NCBI GenBank assembly: GCA_965215755.1
Contig: OZ244119.1
Location: 2,976,001 to 3,040,000, forward strand
Reading direction: 5' to 3'
Length of the DNA stretch: 64,000 nt
DNA from: Tectiglobus sp965215755
Lineage (GTDB): Bacteria > Pseudomonadota > Alphaproteobacteria > Rhizobiales > Hyphomicrobiaceae
Both the position numbers and the translations under genes were made by a program. Below are positions 25,544 through 35,361 of this stretch, piece after piece. Below the pieces are notes generated by a model. That model did no database searches, was not told the origin of the DNA, and saw only the letters and a program-made list of their open reading frames with translations. The first letter of the stretch is position 1. The number at the start of each line of letters is the position of its first letter.

Positions 25544-27205
25544 ATGTCAGAGACCTTCGGTTGGCAGAAATACTCCGCGCCGAATGTCGTGTGTTGGTTC
25601 AAAGGTTATCTCCGAATTGATGGCAAGCCTCTACGAGGTAAGGAGGCTGCAAATCGATTGCCTCATCTTTTGCCAAGTGATGTTGGGGAGACTTGTCAAA
25701 TATTGAACTTGTTTGATGGTCATTTCGCATTCATCATTCAACGTGGTGACAGAACCTTTGCAGCCACGGATCCAGTCCGTACAATTCCATTATTTTTCAG
25801 TTGTAGTGGGAAGAATGTTGCTATTTCTAGCGAAGCTAGCGAATTGCGGGATCAACTTTCCAATGCCTCAGTCAACCCTGATGCGTTGCTGCAGATTGCG
25901 ATGGCCGGTTATGCATTGCGTGATAAGACACTTTACGAAGGCCTGAGGCAACTTCAGGCTGGCGAGCTTGCGGTTATCGAGAAAGGACAAATCCAGCGGG
26001 TTCGCTACAAGGTGTACCAAGCCTGGAAAGGCGTACGCAGCTATGACCCACCGCGGTTAAAGGCGGACCTTCTCGCCGCACACATTGATATGTTCAACCG
26101 CTTGAAAGAGGGATTGGATGATCGCCCTGTTTTTGTACCTCTGAGCGGAGGTCTTGACTCTCGCCTGATTGCTTGTGGACTAGCGCACGTCGGATATCGC
26201 AACGTCAAGTGCTTTGCCTATGGCCGACCGGGAAATTTCGAGGCAGGGAAGAGCCGAGAAGTTGCTGAGGCTCTTGGATATGACTGGTCCTTCGTCCCCT
26301 ACCTCCCCACAACAATCCGTAAATTTTTTGCCTCGGCTGTTTGGCATGATCATATGGCAATGGCGGACAGTTGCGCTTCCGTCCCCTTTATTCAAGACCT
26401 ATTCGCAATCCATCAAATGCGCGAAGCCAAGCAAGTGCCAGATGATGCGATTTTCATCAATGGACAGACCGGCGATTTTATTACTGGCAACCATGTGCCC
26501 GAGGCATTGGCAAACAGAGAAGCGCACTTGCCGCCGCAGGAGAGACGTAAACAGATCCACGCTGCCATAATTGCCAAGCACTTCAGCCTATGGCGCGACC
26601 TTCAAACAGAGGTCAATCTGGCCCGGATTGGCGAATTCATTGATGAAGTTATAGATGATCTATTGCCCGAAGGCTTTGAGACTGAAGAGGACCACGGCGT
26701 TTACGAGGCGATTGAATTTCAGGAACGGCAGGCTAAGTTCGTTGTAAGTGGCCAACGCGTGTACGAGTTCTTTGGCTATGATTGGCGCCTGCCACTTTGG
26801 GATAGAGCTTACTGCGATCTCTTTGAGCAGATGCCATTGCAAGCTAAACTTGGGCAATCTTTGTTTCGGGAAGTCCTTGAAGAAGCAAACTGGGGTGGTG
26901 TCTGGCGCCCATTATTGCCCAAGAGAACAATCACACCTGCTTATGCGCGCTGGCTGCGGATGGCGGCATCTGTCCCCGTTAAGCTTATCAGTGGACAGCG
27001 CGGATGGCGAGACTTCGACAGACGTGTTTTTAGCCATATGATCGACCCACTTTGCTCGGTGAATGCTGTACCCTGGAGCGAAGCGATACTTGATCGCCGT
27101 GGCTTCCGGCACGGTGTGTCGTTCCGTTGCCGTCAGTATCTTGCGAACCACGGAATTCAGATCAACTCAGCTTCCGATTTGCAGCACATCAGTCATCATC
27201 GATAG
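25544..27205 (+). CDS. Asparagine-synthase-like protein lacking the glutaminase Cys
   Basis: A protein of about 553 residues with an asparagine-synthetase/beta-lactam-synthetase layout. The N-terminal half is an Ntn-like domain (WFKGYLRIDGKPL, FDGHFAFIIQRGDRTFAATDPVRTIPLFF) but has no Met-Cys start, so it cannot hydrolyse glutamine in the usual way. SGGLDS near 201-206 is the ATP-pyrophosphatase loop. Such Cys-less relatives, like beta-lactam synthetase, use ATP to form amides with other amines or within one molecule. Start is uncertain: ATG 25544 gives the family-like N terminus, while TTG 25490 or GTG 25502 would overlap the ACP gene. Confidence 0.75.
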   Translation: MSETFGWQKYSAPNVVCWFKGYLRIDGKPLRGKEAANRLPHLLPSDVGETCQILNLFDGHFAFIIQRGDRTFAATDPVRTIPLFFSCSGKNVAISSEASELRDQLSNASVNPDALLQIAMAGYALRDKTLYEGLRQLQAGELAVIEKGQIQRVRYKVYQAWKGVRSYDPPRLKADLLAAHIDMFNRLKEGLDDRPVFVPLSGGLDSRLIACGLAHVGYRNVKCFAYGRPGNFEAGKSREVAEALGYDWSFVPYLPTTIRKFFASAVWHDHMAMADSCASVPFIQDLFAIHQMREAKQVPDDAIFINGQTGDFITGNHVPEALANREAHLPPQERRKQIHAAIIAKHFSLWRDLQTEVNLARIGEFIDEVIDDLLPEGFETEEDHGVYEAIEFQERQAKFVVSGQRVYEFFGYDWRLPLWDRAYCDLFEQMPLQAKLGQSLFREVLEEANWGGVWRPLLPKRTITPAYARWLRMAASVPVKLISGQRGWRDFDRRVFSHMIDPLCSVNAVPWSEAILDRRGFRHGVSFRCRQYLANHGIQINSASDLQHISHHR

Positions 27206-27384
27206 GCTTGAGCTTCAAGTTCTTTGCGCTGAGACTTGCTTGCTAAATCGCGACGGCAGAGACCTAGAATGTTTAGTCACTCAAGCGCTTGTTTTACGGG
27301 CTTTTATACCTTGTCCGACTTACGGTTGGAGTCCTTCCAGACAATCACTGTCACAATGCTCATGATTAGACGCTAGGAGCTTCT

Positions 27385-28395
27385 ATGAATTGGAACGGAA
27401 GAACAGTACTTGTTACCGGTGCGGATGGATTCATAGGGTCCCATCTCGTTGAACGGCTAGTTCGCGAAGGCGCCCGTGTTAGAGCCTTTGTGCTCTACAA
27501 CTCGTTCAGTTCGTGGGGATGGTTAGATCACTGCGCGGAAGATATTCGCGGTAAGTTTGAGATCTTTCAGGGAGACGTGCGCGATCCAAATGGTGTTCGC
27601 GAGGCAATGAAGTCGTGCGACTATGTTTTTCATCTAGCCGCGTTGATAGCTATTCCATACAGTTACCACTCCCCGGATACATACGTAGACACGAACGTAC
27701 GAGGCACGCTCAACATCCTCCAGGCTGCCAAGGAACTCTCCGTCAAACGCGTTCTTCATACGTCAACAAGTGAAGTCTATGGCACGGCTCAATTCGTCCC
27801 TATCGATGAGACGCATCCACTGATCGGACAATCCCCTTACTCCGCATCAAAAATCGGTGCAGATCAAATGGCCATTGCATTTCACCGCTCCTTTGAGCTG
27901 CCTGTTGTCATTGTTCGACCATTCAATACGTATGGCCCAAGGCAATCAGCTCGGGCGGTGATTCCGACCGTGATTTCGCAAGTCTTGAATGGGGCGAATA
28001 CGATTGAGTTGGGTGCTCTGCACCCAACGCGAGATTTCTCGTTTGTTGACGATACCGTCTCTGGCTTCCTCGAACTAGCTGATTGTGAAGGAGCAATCGG
28101 CGAGGTCATCAACCTCGGGAGCGGATTCGAGATCTCAATCGGCCAAACGGCGGAGTTGATATGTCAGCTCTCTGGCCGAGACATCGAGATCAGGTTGGAT
28201 CGGAAGCGCCTAAGGCCAACCGAAAGCGAAGTTGAGCGCTTGTTCTCAAGCACCGAGAAGATGCGCCAATTGACGAATTGGTCACCGAAGTTTGAAGGCT
28301 TCGAAGGCTTTAAGTCCGGCCTGAAAGAAACAATGCAATGGTTCTCCAACAAAGAGAACCTCGGTTTCTACAAGCATGACACTTATAATATTTAA
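27385..28395 (+). CDS. LegB-like NAD-dependent nucleotide-sugar 4,6-dehydratase/epimerase
   Basis: Extended SDR of 336 residues. TGADGFIGSHLVERL is the NAD motif, TSTSEVYGTA provides the catalytic Thr/Ser with the acidic Glu of 4,6-dehydratases, and SPYSASKIGADQMA the Tyr-x-x-x-Lys. NTYGPRQSARAVIPT and the overall wording match the LegB group (UDP-N-acetylglucosamine 4,6-dehydratase of legionaminic acid synthesis). The product would be a 4-keto-6-deoxy sugar, a natural substrate for the DegT aminotransferase at 13.9 kb. LegC, LegI (NeuB-like) and LegF are not in view, so legionaminic acid itself is not established. AGGAG precedes the ATG. A broken copy of its start lies at 21832. Confidence 0.82.
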   Translation: MNWNGRTVLVTGADGFIGSHLVERLVREGARVRAFVLYNSFSSWGWLDHCAEDIRGKFEIFQGDVRDPNGVREAMKSCDYVFHLAALIAIPYSYHSPDTYVDTNVRGTLNILQAAKELSVKRVLHTSTSEVYGTAQFVPIDETHPLIGQSPYSASKIGADQMAIAFHRSFELPVVIVRPFNTYGPRQSARAVIPTVISQVLNGANTIELGALHPTRDFSFVDDTVSGFLELADCEGAIGEVINLGSGFEISIGQTAELICQLSGRDIEIRLDRKRLRPTESEVERLFSSTEKMRQLTNWSPKFEGFEGFKSGLKETMQWFSNKENLGFYKHDTYNI

Positions 28396-28462
28396 GCCAG
28401 CTAAACGTCTAGTCGGCTAAACAAAACGACAGGCTAACAACAGAGTATGGATTGTTGAGTGT

Positions 28463-30274
28463 ATGTGCGGTTTCGCTGCCTTGATTGAACCCGGTCGGAC
28501 ATTTGATCCAAGTTTGTTGGATTCGATTGACCGAGATCTGTTCCATAGAGGCCCGGATTCTGGTGGCAGGCAATCACGACCGGGCTTTGCCCTAGTCTTT
28601 CGCCGATTAGCCATCATTGACCCGGAGGCTGGTTCTGACCAACCGATGGTGAGTGCCGACGGTATGCAGGCCATCGTTTTCAATGGAGAAATTTTCAATT
28701 TTCGCGATTTGCGTCGTCAGCTAGAGGAGCGCGGGGTAAAGTTCAGAACTACTGGTGACACGGAGGTAATACTTGAAGGTTACCGTGTCTGGGGCCAGGA
28801 AGTCGCTAACAAATTAGAAGGCATGTTTGCCTTCGTAATTGTTGACAGGAAAAGTAATGAACTTTTCGCCGCTCGCGATCCGTTCGGCATAAAACCACTT
28901 TATATGCTTCAAAAGCGCAATCTCGTCGGATTTGCAAGTGAGATGAGGCCGCTTTCGCATCTGCTACCGCCTGAACCCGATCAACAGGCCTTGTCAGAGT
29001 TGGTTACATTTGGCTGGGCAGCTGGAAATCTTAGCAATCTTAAGAATATTGAGCTGGTTGAAGGTGGTACGACTGTTAGCTTGTCACTATCTGGTGGTGC
29101 ATTGAAGCGACGAAGGTTTATTGATCCGCTTTCGTCCATAGAAGCTGATAATTCAATAACTAAGCAAGACGCTTATGAACTGGCATACTCCACGCTGCAG
29201 AAATCTGTGGTTGATCATCTTGTCAGTGATGTTGGTTACGCGATTGAGCTTTCAGGCGGCGTGGATTCGAGCCTAATTGCTGCGCTCGCGAGTCAAGCTG
29301 CAGACCGGAGATTGTCGTCATACTCGGTCAATCTCGGGGACTTCAAGCACGATGAGAGAATTTATCGGGAAATGGTGGTCTCTCGCTATCCACTGGATCA
29401 CCACGAAATTCGAATGACAGGGCGCGACTTTGCCGACTCGCTTCCACGCGCAATTCGGCATCTTGAGGGTCCCTCTGCGCATGCAGGTTGCATTTTTTTG
29501 ATGCGTTTATGCGACAAGCTTCGCCAAGAAACAAAGGTGGTTTTAACAGGTGAAGGTGCGGACGAATTTTTTGGTGGTTACCAAAGGTACGAGCTTTGGA
29601 GAGCGAATTCCCGGAAAGCCAGATTTGGCAATCTCCTTCCTGCACGATATTGGCCAGACCGCTGGCCATTTAAAGGTATCAAGAAGATAGCGGGGCGCGA
29701 CGCAGGAGTCTTTGCAAGTGTGTATAATGATCCGGCTCAACGAGAAAGTCTGTTTCCTGAATTGATCTATAGTGGCGGTGCCCGCGATCGAACGAGCAAC
29801 CGATTTTCGTCTTTCATTGATAAGATCTTCGCTGTCGATCAGTCTGCCTACTTGCAAAGCCTTCTGATGCGACAGGACAAACTATCGATGGCGGCTTCAG
29901 TGGAAGCCCGTGTTCCATTTACCCATTGGCCGTTGGCACGCGTGCTCAATAAAATTCCAAGGTCGATATTGGCTCCCGGTGGAACAACCAAACCTCTTCT
30001 CAAGCAGATTGCGGTGAACCATCTACCCAATGACTTAGTTTATCGCCGAAAGATCGGCTTGCTGCTGCCGATTGATGAATGGCTAAGAGACGAGAAGGCT
30101 CTCAAACCGTTCGTTGAAGACCTTCGGAATCCGAATAGTCCAATTCATGACTATATTAACCGGCCGGTCCTGAATAGCACAATTGACAAGTTCTACGCGG
30201 GCAACGCCGGTTTATCGCGAGATCTGTTTCGTACGATCGGCATTAATGTTTGGTTGCAATCGCTTCGTGCTTAA
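28463..30274 (+). CDS. asnB: Asparagine synthase (glutamine-hydrolysing), second copy
   Basis: A 603-residue AsnB-type enzyme: MCGFAA start with Cys2, HRGPDSGG, FNGEIFN, then SGGVDS at 264-269 and VVLTGEGADEFFGGY. It is complete and differs clearly from the copy at 4.9 kb, so the two are not a recent duplication. Probably amidates a carboxyl group on a sugar or substituent, or makes asparagine. It closes the plus-strand block; the next gene converges. Confidence 0.88.
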   Translation: MCGFAALIEPGRTFDPSLLDSIDRDLFHRGPDSGGRQSRPGFALVFRRLAIIDPEAGSDQPMVSADGMQAIVFNGEIFNFRDLRRQLEERGVKFRTTGDTEVILEGYRVWGQEVANKLEGMFAFVIVDRKSNELFAARDPFGIKPLYMLQKRNLVGFASEMRPLSHLLPPEPDQQALSELVTFGWAAGNLSNLKNIELVEGGTTVSLSLSGGALKRRRFIDPLSSIEADNSITKQDAYELAYSTLQKSVVDHLVSDVGYAIELSGGVDSSLIAALASQAADRRLSSYSVNLGDFKHDERIYREMVVSRYPLDHHEIRMTGRDFADSLPRAIRHLEGPSAHAGCIFLMRLCDKLRQETKVVLTGEGADEFFGGYQRYELWRANSRKARFGNLLPARYWPDRWPFKGIKKIAGRDAGVFASVYNDPAQRESLFPELIYSGGARDRTSNRFSSFIDKIFAVDQSAYLQSLLMRQDKLSMAASVEARVPFTHWPLARVLNKIPRSILAPGGTTKPLLKQIAVNHLPNDLVYRRKIGLLLPIDEWLRDEKALKPFVEDLRNPNSPIHDYINRPVLNSTIDKFYAGNAGLSRDLFRTIGINVWLQSLRA

Positions 30275-30335
30275 GTGGGCGCCATATTCAAGCAGCATGC
30301 CCGCACGAGAGGTTGGTTAGTGGCACTAGCGCTTG

Positions 30336-30354
30336 CAATCGCCAACGGCGATTG
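30336..30354. terminator. Stem-loop between convergent genes
   Basis: CAATCGCC-AAC-GGCGATTG, an uninterrupted 8-bp stem with a three-base loop, 61 bases after the asnB stop. No T run follows on either side, so termination by it is only possible. Confidence 0.4.
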
Positions 30355-30467
30355 ATCGGCTATGATATTGAACTTCGTTATGGCCAGCACGATTGGCGAA
30401 AGGTCACAGATTGCATAGCTGGAGGAAAAATTTGCCTTAGGGTCCGTGTTCTGCCAATTCGACAACA

Positions 30468-32261
30468 CTATTTCTCAATAGGTTTAGCTGTGGCAATCGT
30501 TTTCCTTGGCTCTCTCTCCAAACAAAGTCCCTTCGCCACGTCCTTTGTCAATTCATTCCTTGACCATCTAAAGTATACCTCTACTCCTGCGCTCTCTGCA
30601 TCCAGCCGTGTGCCCCAGATAAATTGTGTTCCGGCTGGCTGGCGCAACTCTTCCTTCCTCACAACAAAGCGATCGAAGCGCGAGCCGAAATGATCGGCAC
30701 GGACGCTGAGCGGATAGATTGATTCTTCGCCTGGGTTCACCAGAGGCAGAACAATCGCGCTTCGTCCAGGGCGCACAACAACCCCTTCCTGCCCCGTTGG
30801 GCAAGTCGGTGCAGCAATGGCAGCAGGCGGCGTGGCCGTCCGGTATGCAATCGGTATCAGCACGGGAACGAACATCGCGGCGAGCCCGGTTGCGGCGAGT
30901 GACACGGTTTTCTGCAGCGTCGAAACTGAAGTCGAACCTACCTCTGCTGGTGCAGATGAGTGCTTCGCACATTGATTGGTAAGGACGAAGATGCCTAGGG
31001 CAACAAAGGTTGCATCCATTCCTGTTGTCGAAGCAAAGACGCGATTGTATCCATCGATGGCGATAAATGGACTCGAAGCGACAATGCCAGCCTGCAGCCA
31101 AAGCAGCAGCGCATAACGAGGATCGCGCCAGTTTCTGATCGCGTACCAGAGACCTAACGACCACGGCAGCAGCAGGCAGACGAACCGAAGCGGAATATGA
31201 AGCGGCTTGAACTCTTTGGCGTACCGGAAAAGATCATCGAAATAGACCAGAACACCTTTGACATATCCATAAACGAACAATTGGGGCTGGGTCTTGAGGC
31301 TTTCGAAGGCAGCTGCGTAAACCCGGTTTGTTAGGTCCTTGCCGCTTAAGCCGGCAGAGAAGATCTCGGGGTGATCAATTGTGATCTGCTGCCAACCCTT
31401 GCCGCCAACAACCAAGCCATAAAGCGAAAACGAGAAGTTTGAGTGTGTCGTTCCTAGCGAGTTACCTGCTACCAGCGACGGTATGGCACTCAGCGAAAAG
31501 CCAAGCAGGATTGCTCCAACAATCAAGACCAATCCAGCCAAACGCAAACGCAGGTCTTTGTGCCCGTAGAAAAAGTACCAGCACATGACTGCTGGAAGAA
31601 CGAACAACGGGCCGGGACGCACTGAGACTGCAGCGGCTAGCAAACTCGTTCCAAGAGCTAATAGAACAAGATCTGGCTTCTTGCTAATGCGCCAGAACAA
31701 GGCAACGGCAAGTACGCCCAGAAGCACACCGACATTCTCGGTCATGACCAGACCGGCGCCGAAAGCAGCAATGTAAAGGTAGCACACCGCGAAGGCCGCA
31801 ATGGCGCATTGGCCCGGCAGATCGCGCCGCAGTTCCCAGACCAGCACCAGGCAAGCGAGCCCAACCAGCACGGCCTGTAGCAACAAAGCTAGTTGCATGC
31901 GATTGCCGGTCAACCATAGAATGTCCGAGAAAAAGGCCAGGTAGAATGGACGCTTGCCGCAATGATCGGGGCCGGGAAGATTTAGCAGGAAGGTCTGACT
32001 GCAAAAGAAGTATTCCGTCGCGTCTGCCCACGGCAGAAAGCCGGCCAAGGCATTTGGATGGCTTATCGCGGTAATCCAATATTCGAAGACAGGTAATGTG
32101 AATGAGACTGCTGCCAATGGCCAGAAGACCCAACCGGGAAGAGCGGTTATTCGATTGATTGTATTGCGCAGGACGGGCGCCGTATGTGGGCGGAGAGAAT
32201 AGATCCAGACAAAGGAAAAGGCGATCAGGCAAAAAGCAATGACCGAAGCTGTTGCATGCAA
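30468..32261 (-). CDS. Polytopic membrane protein, GT-C-like
   Basis: A 597-residue protein with about a dozen hydrophobic segments in the first 430 residues and a soluble C-terminal domain. The first long loop has PWADATEYFF, placing an acidic residue where GT-C glycosyltransferases carry theirs, and RPFYLAFFSDILWLTGNRMQ resembles their second loop. This suggests transfer of a sugar from a lipid carrier on the outer face of the membrane. It could also be a plain scaffold protein; no specific family was recognised. It is the last gene of the minus-strand block that contains fcl and gmd. Confidence 0.6.
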   Translation of the reverse strand: MHATASVIAFCLIAFSFVWIYSLRPHTAPVLRNTINRITALPGWVFWPLAAVSFTLPVFEYWITAISHPNALAGFLPWADATEYFFCSQTFLLNLPGPDHCGKRPFYLAFFSDILWLTGNRMQLALLLQAVLVGLACLVLVWELRRDLPGQCAIAAFAVCYLYIAAFGAGLVMTENVGVLLGVLAVALFWRISKKPDLVLLALGTSLLAAAVSVRPGPLFVLPAVMCWYFFYGHKDLRLRLAGLVLIVGAILLGFSLSAIPSLVAGNSLGTTHSNFSFSLYGLVVGGKGWQQITIDHPEIFSAGLSGKDLTNRVYAAAFESLKTQPQLFVYGYVKGVLVYFDDLFRYAKEFKPLHIPLRFVCLLLPWSLGLWYAIRNWRDPRYALLLWLQAGIVASSPFIAIDGYNRVFASTTGMDATFVALGIFVLTNQCAKHSSAPAEVGSTSVSTLQKTVSLAATGLAAMFVPVLIPIAYRTATPPAAIAAPTCPTGQEGVVVRPGRSAIVLPLVNPGEESIYPLSVRADHFGSRFDRFVVRKEELRQPAGTQFIWGTRLDAESAGVEVYFRWSRNELTKDVAKGLCLEREPRKTIATAKPIEK

Positions 32262-32332
32262 GTCTTTGTCCCCCTACGTCAACGCCGGCGCGGTCTGCCT
32301 TCGCACGATACGACAGTGCCAATCCGTTATCC

Positions 32333-33301
32333 CTATGTTCTGACCGGATTGTCCAGAAACCACTCATAGGTCGACCGAATACCGTCTTCCAATTCAATCT
32401 TTGGCTTCCAACCGAGAGCATGCAGGCGTGATGAATCACAGAGCTTCCGCGGCGTGCCATCCGGTTTGGTGGGATCTGTCAGAACCTTGCCTTCAAAACC
32501 GACGACCCTGGCAACCAGACGCGCCAGATCGAAGATCGAGACTTCTTCGCCGGTGCCGACGTTGAGCATTTGTCCGTCGTCATAGTTGACCATTAGCCAA
32601 ACAATGGCATCGGCCAGGTCATCACAATGCAAAAACTCGCGCAACGGCGCGCCTGTTCCCCAAATTGTAACGCTGGCGACCTCGGCCAGCTTGGCCTCAT
32701 GGAAGCGTCGTATCAGGGCAGGCAGTACGTGGCTCGTCTCGAGATCAAAGTTGTCGCCCGGACCATAGAGGTTCGTCGGCATGACCGATACGCCGTTGAA
32801 ACCATACTGTGCGCGATAGGCTGCGATCATCTCAAGACCGGCAATCTTGGCAATGGCATAGGCTGAGTTTGTCGGTTCAAGCGGACCGGTCAGAATATCA
32901 TCTTCACGCATCGGCTGCGGAGCTTCCCGCGGGTAGATGCACGTCGAGCCCAGGAACACCAACTTGCGCACGTCATGGCGCCTTGCGGCATCAATAACAT
33001 GCGTCTGGATCAGAAGGTTGTCGCGGATGAAGTCGCCGCGGTAGGTGTCGTTGGCAATAATGCCGCCGACTTTGGCCGCCGCCAGGAAGACGAACTCTGG
33101 CTTCTCCGACGTAAAGAATTCCTCAACCTGAGCCGCATCGCGCAGATCTAATTGCTGGCTGGTGCGCACAACCAAGTTGGCATAACCTTGGCGTTCAAGG
33201 CAGCGCAGAATGGCTGATCCAACTAGCCCCCTGTGACCGGCGACAAAGATCCGGCTCTCCTTAGAAGGCGCCGCTGGAACGACGGTTGTCTGCTCAGCCA
33301 C
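32333..33301 (-). CDS. fcl: GDP-L-fucose synthase
   Basis: NADPH-dependent epimerase/reductase that turns GDP-4-keto-6-deoxymannose into GDP-L-fucose. Motifs: VAGHRGLVGSAI (Rossmann), LGSTCIYP (catalytic Ser) and NSAYAIAKIAGLEM (Tyr-x-x-x-Lys). Length 322 is normal. The gene overlaps the gmd stop by eight bases, the classical gmd-fcl pair, so fucose is a likely sugar of the surface polymer. Confidence 0.93.
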   Translation of the reverse strand: MAEQTTVVPAAPSKESRIFVAGHRGLVGSAILRCLERQGYANLVVRTSQQLDLRDAAQVEEFFTSEKPEFVFLAAAKVGGIIANDTYRGDFIRDNLLIQTHVIDAARRHDVRKLVFLGSTCIYPREAPQPMREDDILTGPLEPTNSAYAIAKIAGLEMIAAYRAQYGFNGVSVMPTNLYGPGDNFDLETSHVLPALIRRFHEAKLAEVASVTIWGTGAPLREFLHCDDLADAIVWLMVNYDDGQMLNVGTGEEVSIFDLARLVARVVGFEGKVLTDPTKPDGTPRKLCDSSRLHALGWKPKIELEDGIRSTYEWFLDNPVRT

Positions 33302-34343
33302 GACGGCTCACCTCCGCCATGTCGAGGCTGTGGCCGGCATCAATCAATGTCTTTTCGCGCTTGGCCAATTCCATATCGGCATCGACCATCCCCTCCACCA
33401 GTTGCTGGAAGGTTGTCTGCGGTTGCCAACCGAGTAGTTTCTTCGCCTTGCTCGGATCTCCGAGCAAATAGTCAACCTCGTTCGGCCGCATATACTGCTG
33501 GTCGATTTCGACGTGCTTCTGCCAGTCAAGGTCGGCATAATTGAAGGCCGCTGTCAGAAACTCCCTGACGGAGTAAGCTTCCCCGGTGGCGATGACATAG
33601 TCATCCGGCTTGTCGTGCTGCAACATCAACCACATGCTCTCGACATAGTCGCGAGCATGGCCCCAGTCGCGCTTCGCATCAAGGTTGCCGAGATAGAGAG
33701 TCGACTGCAGCCCCTGCTTGATCCGCCCGACAGCGCGCGTGATTTTGCGCGTCACAAATGTTTCACCGCGTCGCGGGCTCTCATGGTTGAAGAGTATGCC
33801 GTTGCAGATGAACATGCCGTAGGCGTCACGATAGTTGACGCAGTTCCAATAGGCGGCGACCTTTCCGACCGCGTAAGGGCTGCAGGGTTGGAACGGTGTC
33901 TCTTCCGACTGTGGTGGTGGGGCGGCTCCAAACATCTCAGAGGAGCTGGCTTGATAGAGTCTGAGCTCGCGACCGTGGGTTTCTCTATAGTCCCTGATGG
34001 CTTCGAGAAGACGCAAGGCTCCAAGGGCGACCGTGTCGAGTGTGTATTCGGGTAGATCAAAACTTACCCGCACATGCGACTGCGCACCGAGGTTATAAAC
34101 TTCATCGGGTTGCGTTTTCTCCAATATTCCGCGCAGGCTGGAGCTGTCGGTCAGATCGCCGTAATGAAGAAATAGGCGCGAGTTGCGTTCGTGCGGATCT
34201 TGATAAATGTGATCAATGCGGTCGGTGTTGAACACACTGCTCCGTCGGACAATGCCATGGACCTCGTAGCTTTTGTCCAGCAACAGCTCGGCGAGGTAGG
34301 AGCCATCCTGGCCGGTGATGCCACTTATCAAGGCCTTCTTCAT
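33294..34343 (-). CDS. gmd: GDP-mannose 4,6-dehydratase
   Basis: Converts GDP-mannose to GDP-4-keto-6-deoxymannose. GITGQDGSYLAELLL at the N terminus, YNLGAQSHVRVSF, ASSSEMFG and SPYAVGKVAAYW (Tyr-x-x-x-Lys) identify it clearly; 349 residues is the usual size. Overlaps the LPG-synthase-like gene by four bases and fcl by eight, so the three are one transcription unit. The mannose-1-phosphate side could be supplied by the phosphomutase at 49-50.6 kb. Confidence 0.94.
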   Translation of the reverse strand: MKKALISGITGQDGSYLAELLLDKSYEVHGIVRRSSVFNTDRIDHIYQDPHERNSRLFLHYGDLTDSSSLRGILEKTQPDEVYNLGAQSHVRVSFDLPEYTLDTVALGALRLLEAIRDYRETHGRELRLYQASSSEMFGAAPPPQSEETPFQPCSPYAVGKVAAYWNCVNYRDAYGMFICNGILFNHESPRRGETFVTRKITRAVGRIKQGLQSTLYLGNLDAKRDWGHARDYVESMWLMLQHDKPDDYVIATGEAYSVREFLTAAFNYADLDWQKHVEIDQQYMRPNEVDYLLGDPSKAKKLLGWQPQTTFQQLVEGMVDADMELAKREKTLIDAGHSLDMAEVSRRG

Positions 34344-35308
34344 TCTCCCACTTTCCTTTCTTTCGCTCCGTCCCGAACGTTACCGGTCATAAACAGCCAT
34401 GCCAAGCCACCGACGATAGCCATGGCAAGTTCGGTTAGGCCGTACGTAATGGAAGCTGCAAGAGCAGCTTCTCGAGAAACTCCAAACGCACTGAAAGCGA
34501 CCACGTAAGCTCCTTCGCGCACCCCCCATCCACCAATTGAAATCGGCAGTCTGGCCAAAAGGAGACCGACGGCACAAACGCCCAGGACCGCGAGCAGCGG
34601 AACATCTAGACCTGTGTTGATTGCGACAATCGCCATCACAGCAACAGTCAAGCAGTGAACGCCCAGCGACAACGCGACCAGTGACCCCGTCTTTGCCGGA
34701 TTGTTGAGCAGGTCGGCAAGGACATCCAGCAGGCGCTTCAATATTTCAATGCGTTTGGCCAATTCTCTGAAAAACCGAGATCGAAGGATCAGCCAGGCTG
34801 CAATAACACCCAACACAAGTGTGCCGGCACCAACGATGGTCAAGAGCGCGAAGTCAGCTGCACCGGCGGTGTTGATAATGACAAAGATGCCAAGCAAGGC
34901 AACAATTGCTAGTGCGAAGAGTGCAACAAAGCGATCCACAAATGCTGCCAACAGCGCGCGCTTCCAAGCCATGCCCTGCCTCGTCACCATCAAGACACGA
35001 TAGGCATCGCCTCCAAGATTGGAGGGCACACATTGATTGATCAGCGCAGTTAGTGTCGTTACACGCAGCGACTCCGGATAAACGAGTTTCCCTCCCAGGG
35101 CCTGGACAAGCAATTGCCAGCGCCTGGCGACCGGGATGAATGTCGTGGTAAGGAGCACAACTGCGCAAATGAGAGGCAGAGCCGGCGTTTGCGAAAGAAT
35201 GCGCGTGAACTCATTCCAGTCAACGCCTGTCAATAGCCAAGTTAGCAGGAGAAGCGTGACCAGTAGTTTTGCAGAAAATGCCAGCCATACGCGCAGGCTC
35301 GCAGTCAA
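34340..35308 (-). CDS. Lysylphosphatidylglycerol synthase TM-region / YbhN-like membrane protein
   Basis: A 322-residue integral membrane protein with about eight hydrophobic helices and the family motifs VPSNLGGDAYRVLMV near 95-109 and ISIGGWGVREGAYV near 270-283. This family includes the flippase half of MprF and many proteins beside glycosyltransferases in polysaccharide clusters. Here it may help move or hold a lipid-linked sugar. Its stop overlaps the gmd start, which suggests that they are translated together. Confidence 0.82.
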   Translation of the reverse strand: MTASLRVWLAFSAKLLVTLLLLTWLLTGVDWNEFTRILSQTPALPLICAVVLLTTTFIPVARRWQLLVQALGGKLVYPESLRVTTLTALINQCVPSNLGGDAYRVLMVTRQGMAWKRALLAAFVDRFVALFALAIVALLGIFVIINTAGAADFALLTIVGAGTLVLGVIAAWLILRSRFFRELAKRIEILKRLLDVLADLLNNPAKTGSLVALSLGVHCLTVAVMAIVAINTGLDVPLLAVLGVCAVGLLLARLPISIGGWGVREGAYVVAFSAFGVSREAALAASITYGLTELAMAIVGGLAWLFMTGNVRDGAKERKVGE

Positions 35309-35361
35309 AACCGTCCCCTCCCCAAATTGGTTCTCTCAATCCTGATTGAGACTGACGCAGC

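Noticed and set aside
27385..28395. Full legionaminic acid pathway
   Set aside because: Only the LegB-like step (and a general DegT enzyme) is present; no NeuB- or CMP-transferase-like gene was found.
33513..34055. Long plus-strand frame opposite gmd
   Set aside because: Antisense shadow of a well-identified gene.
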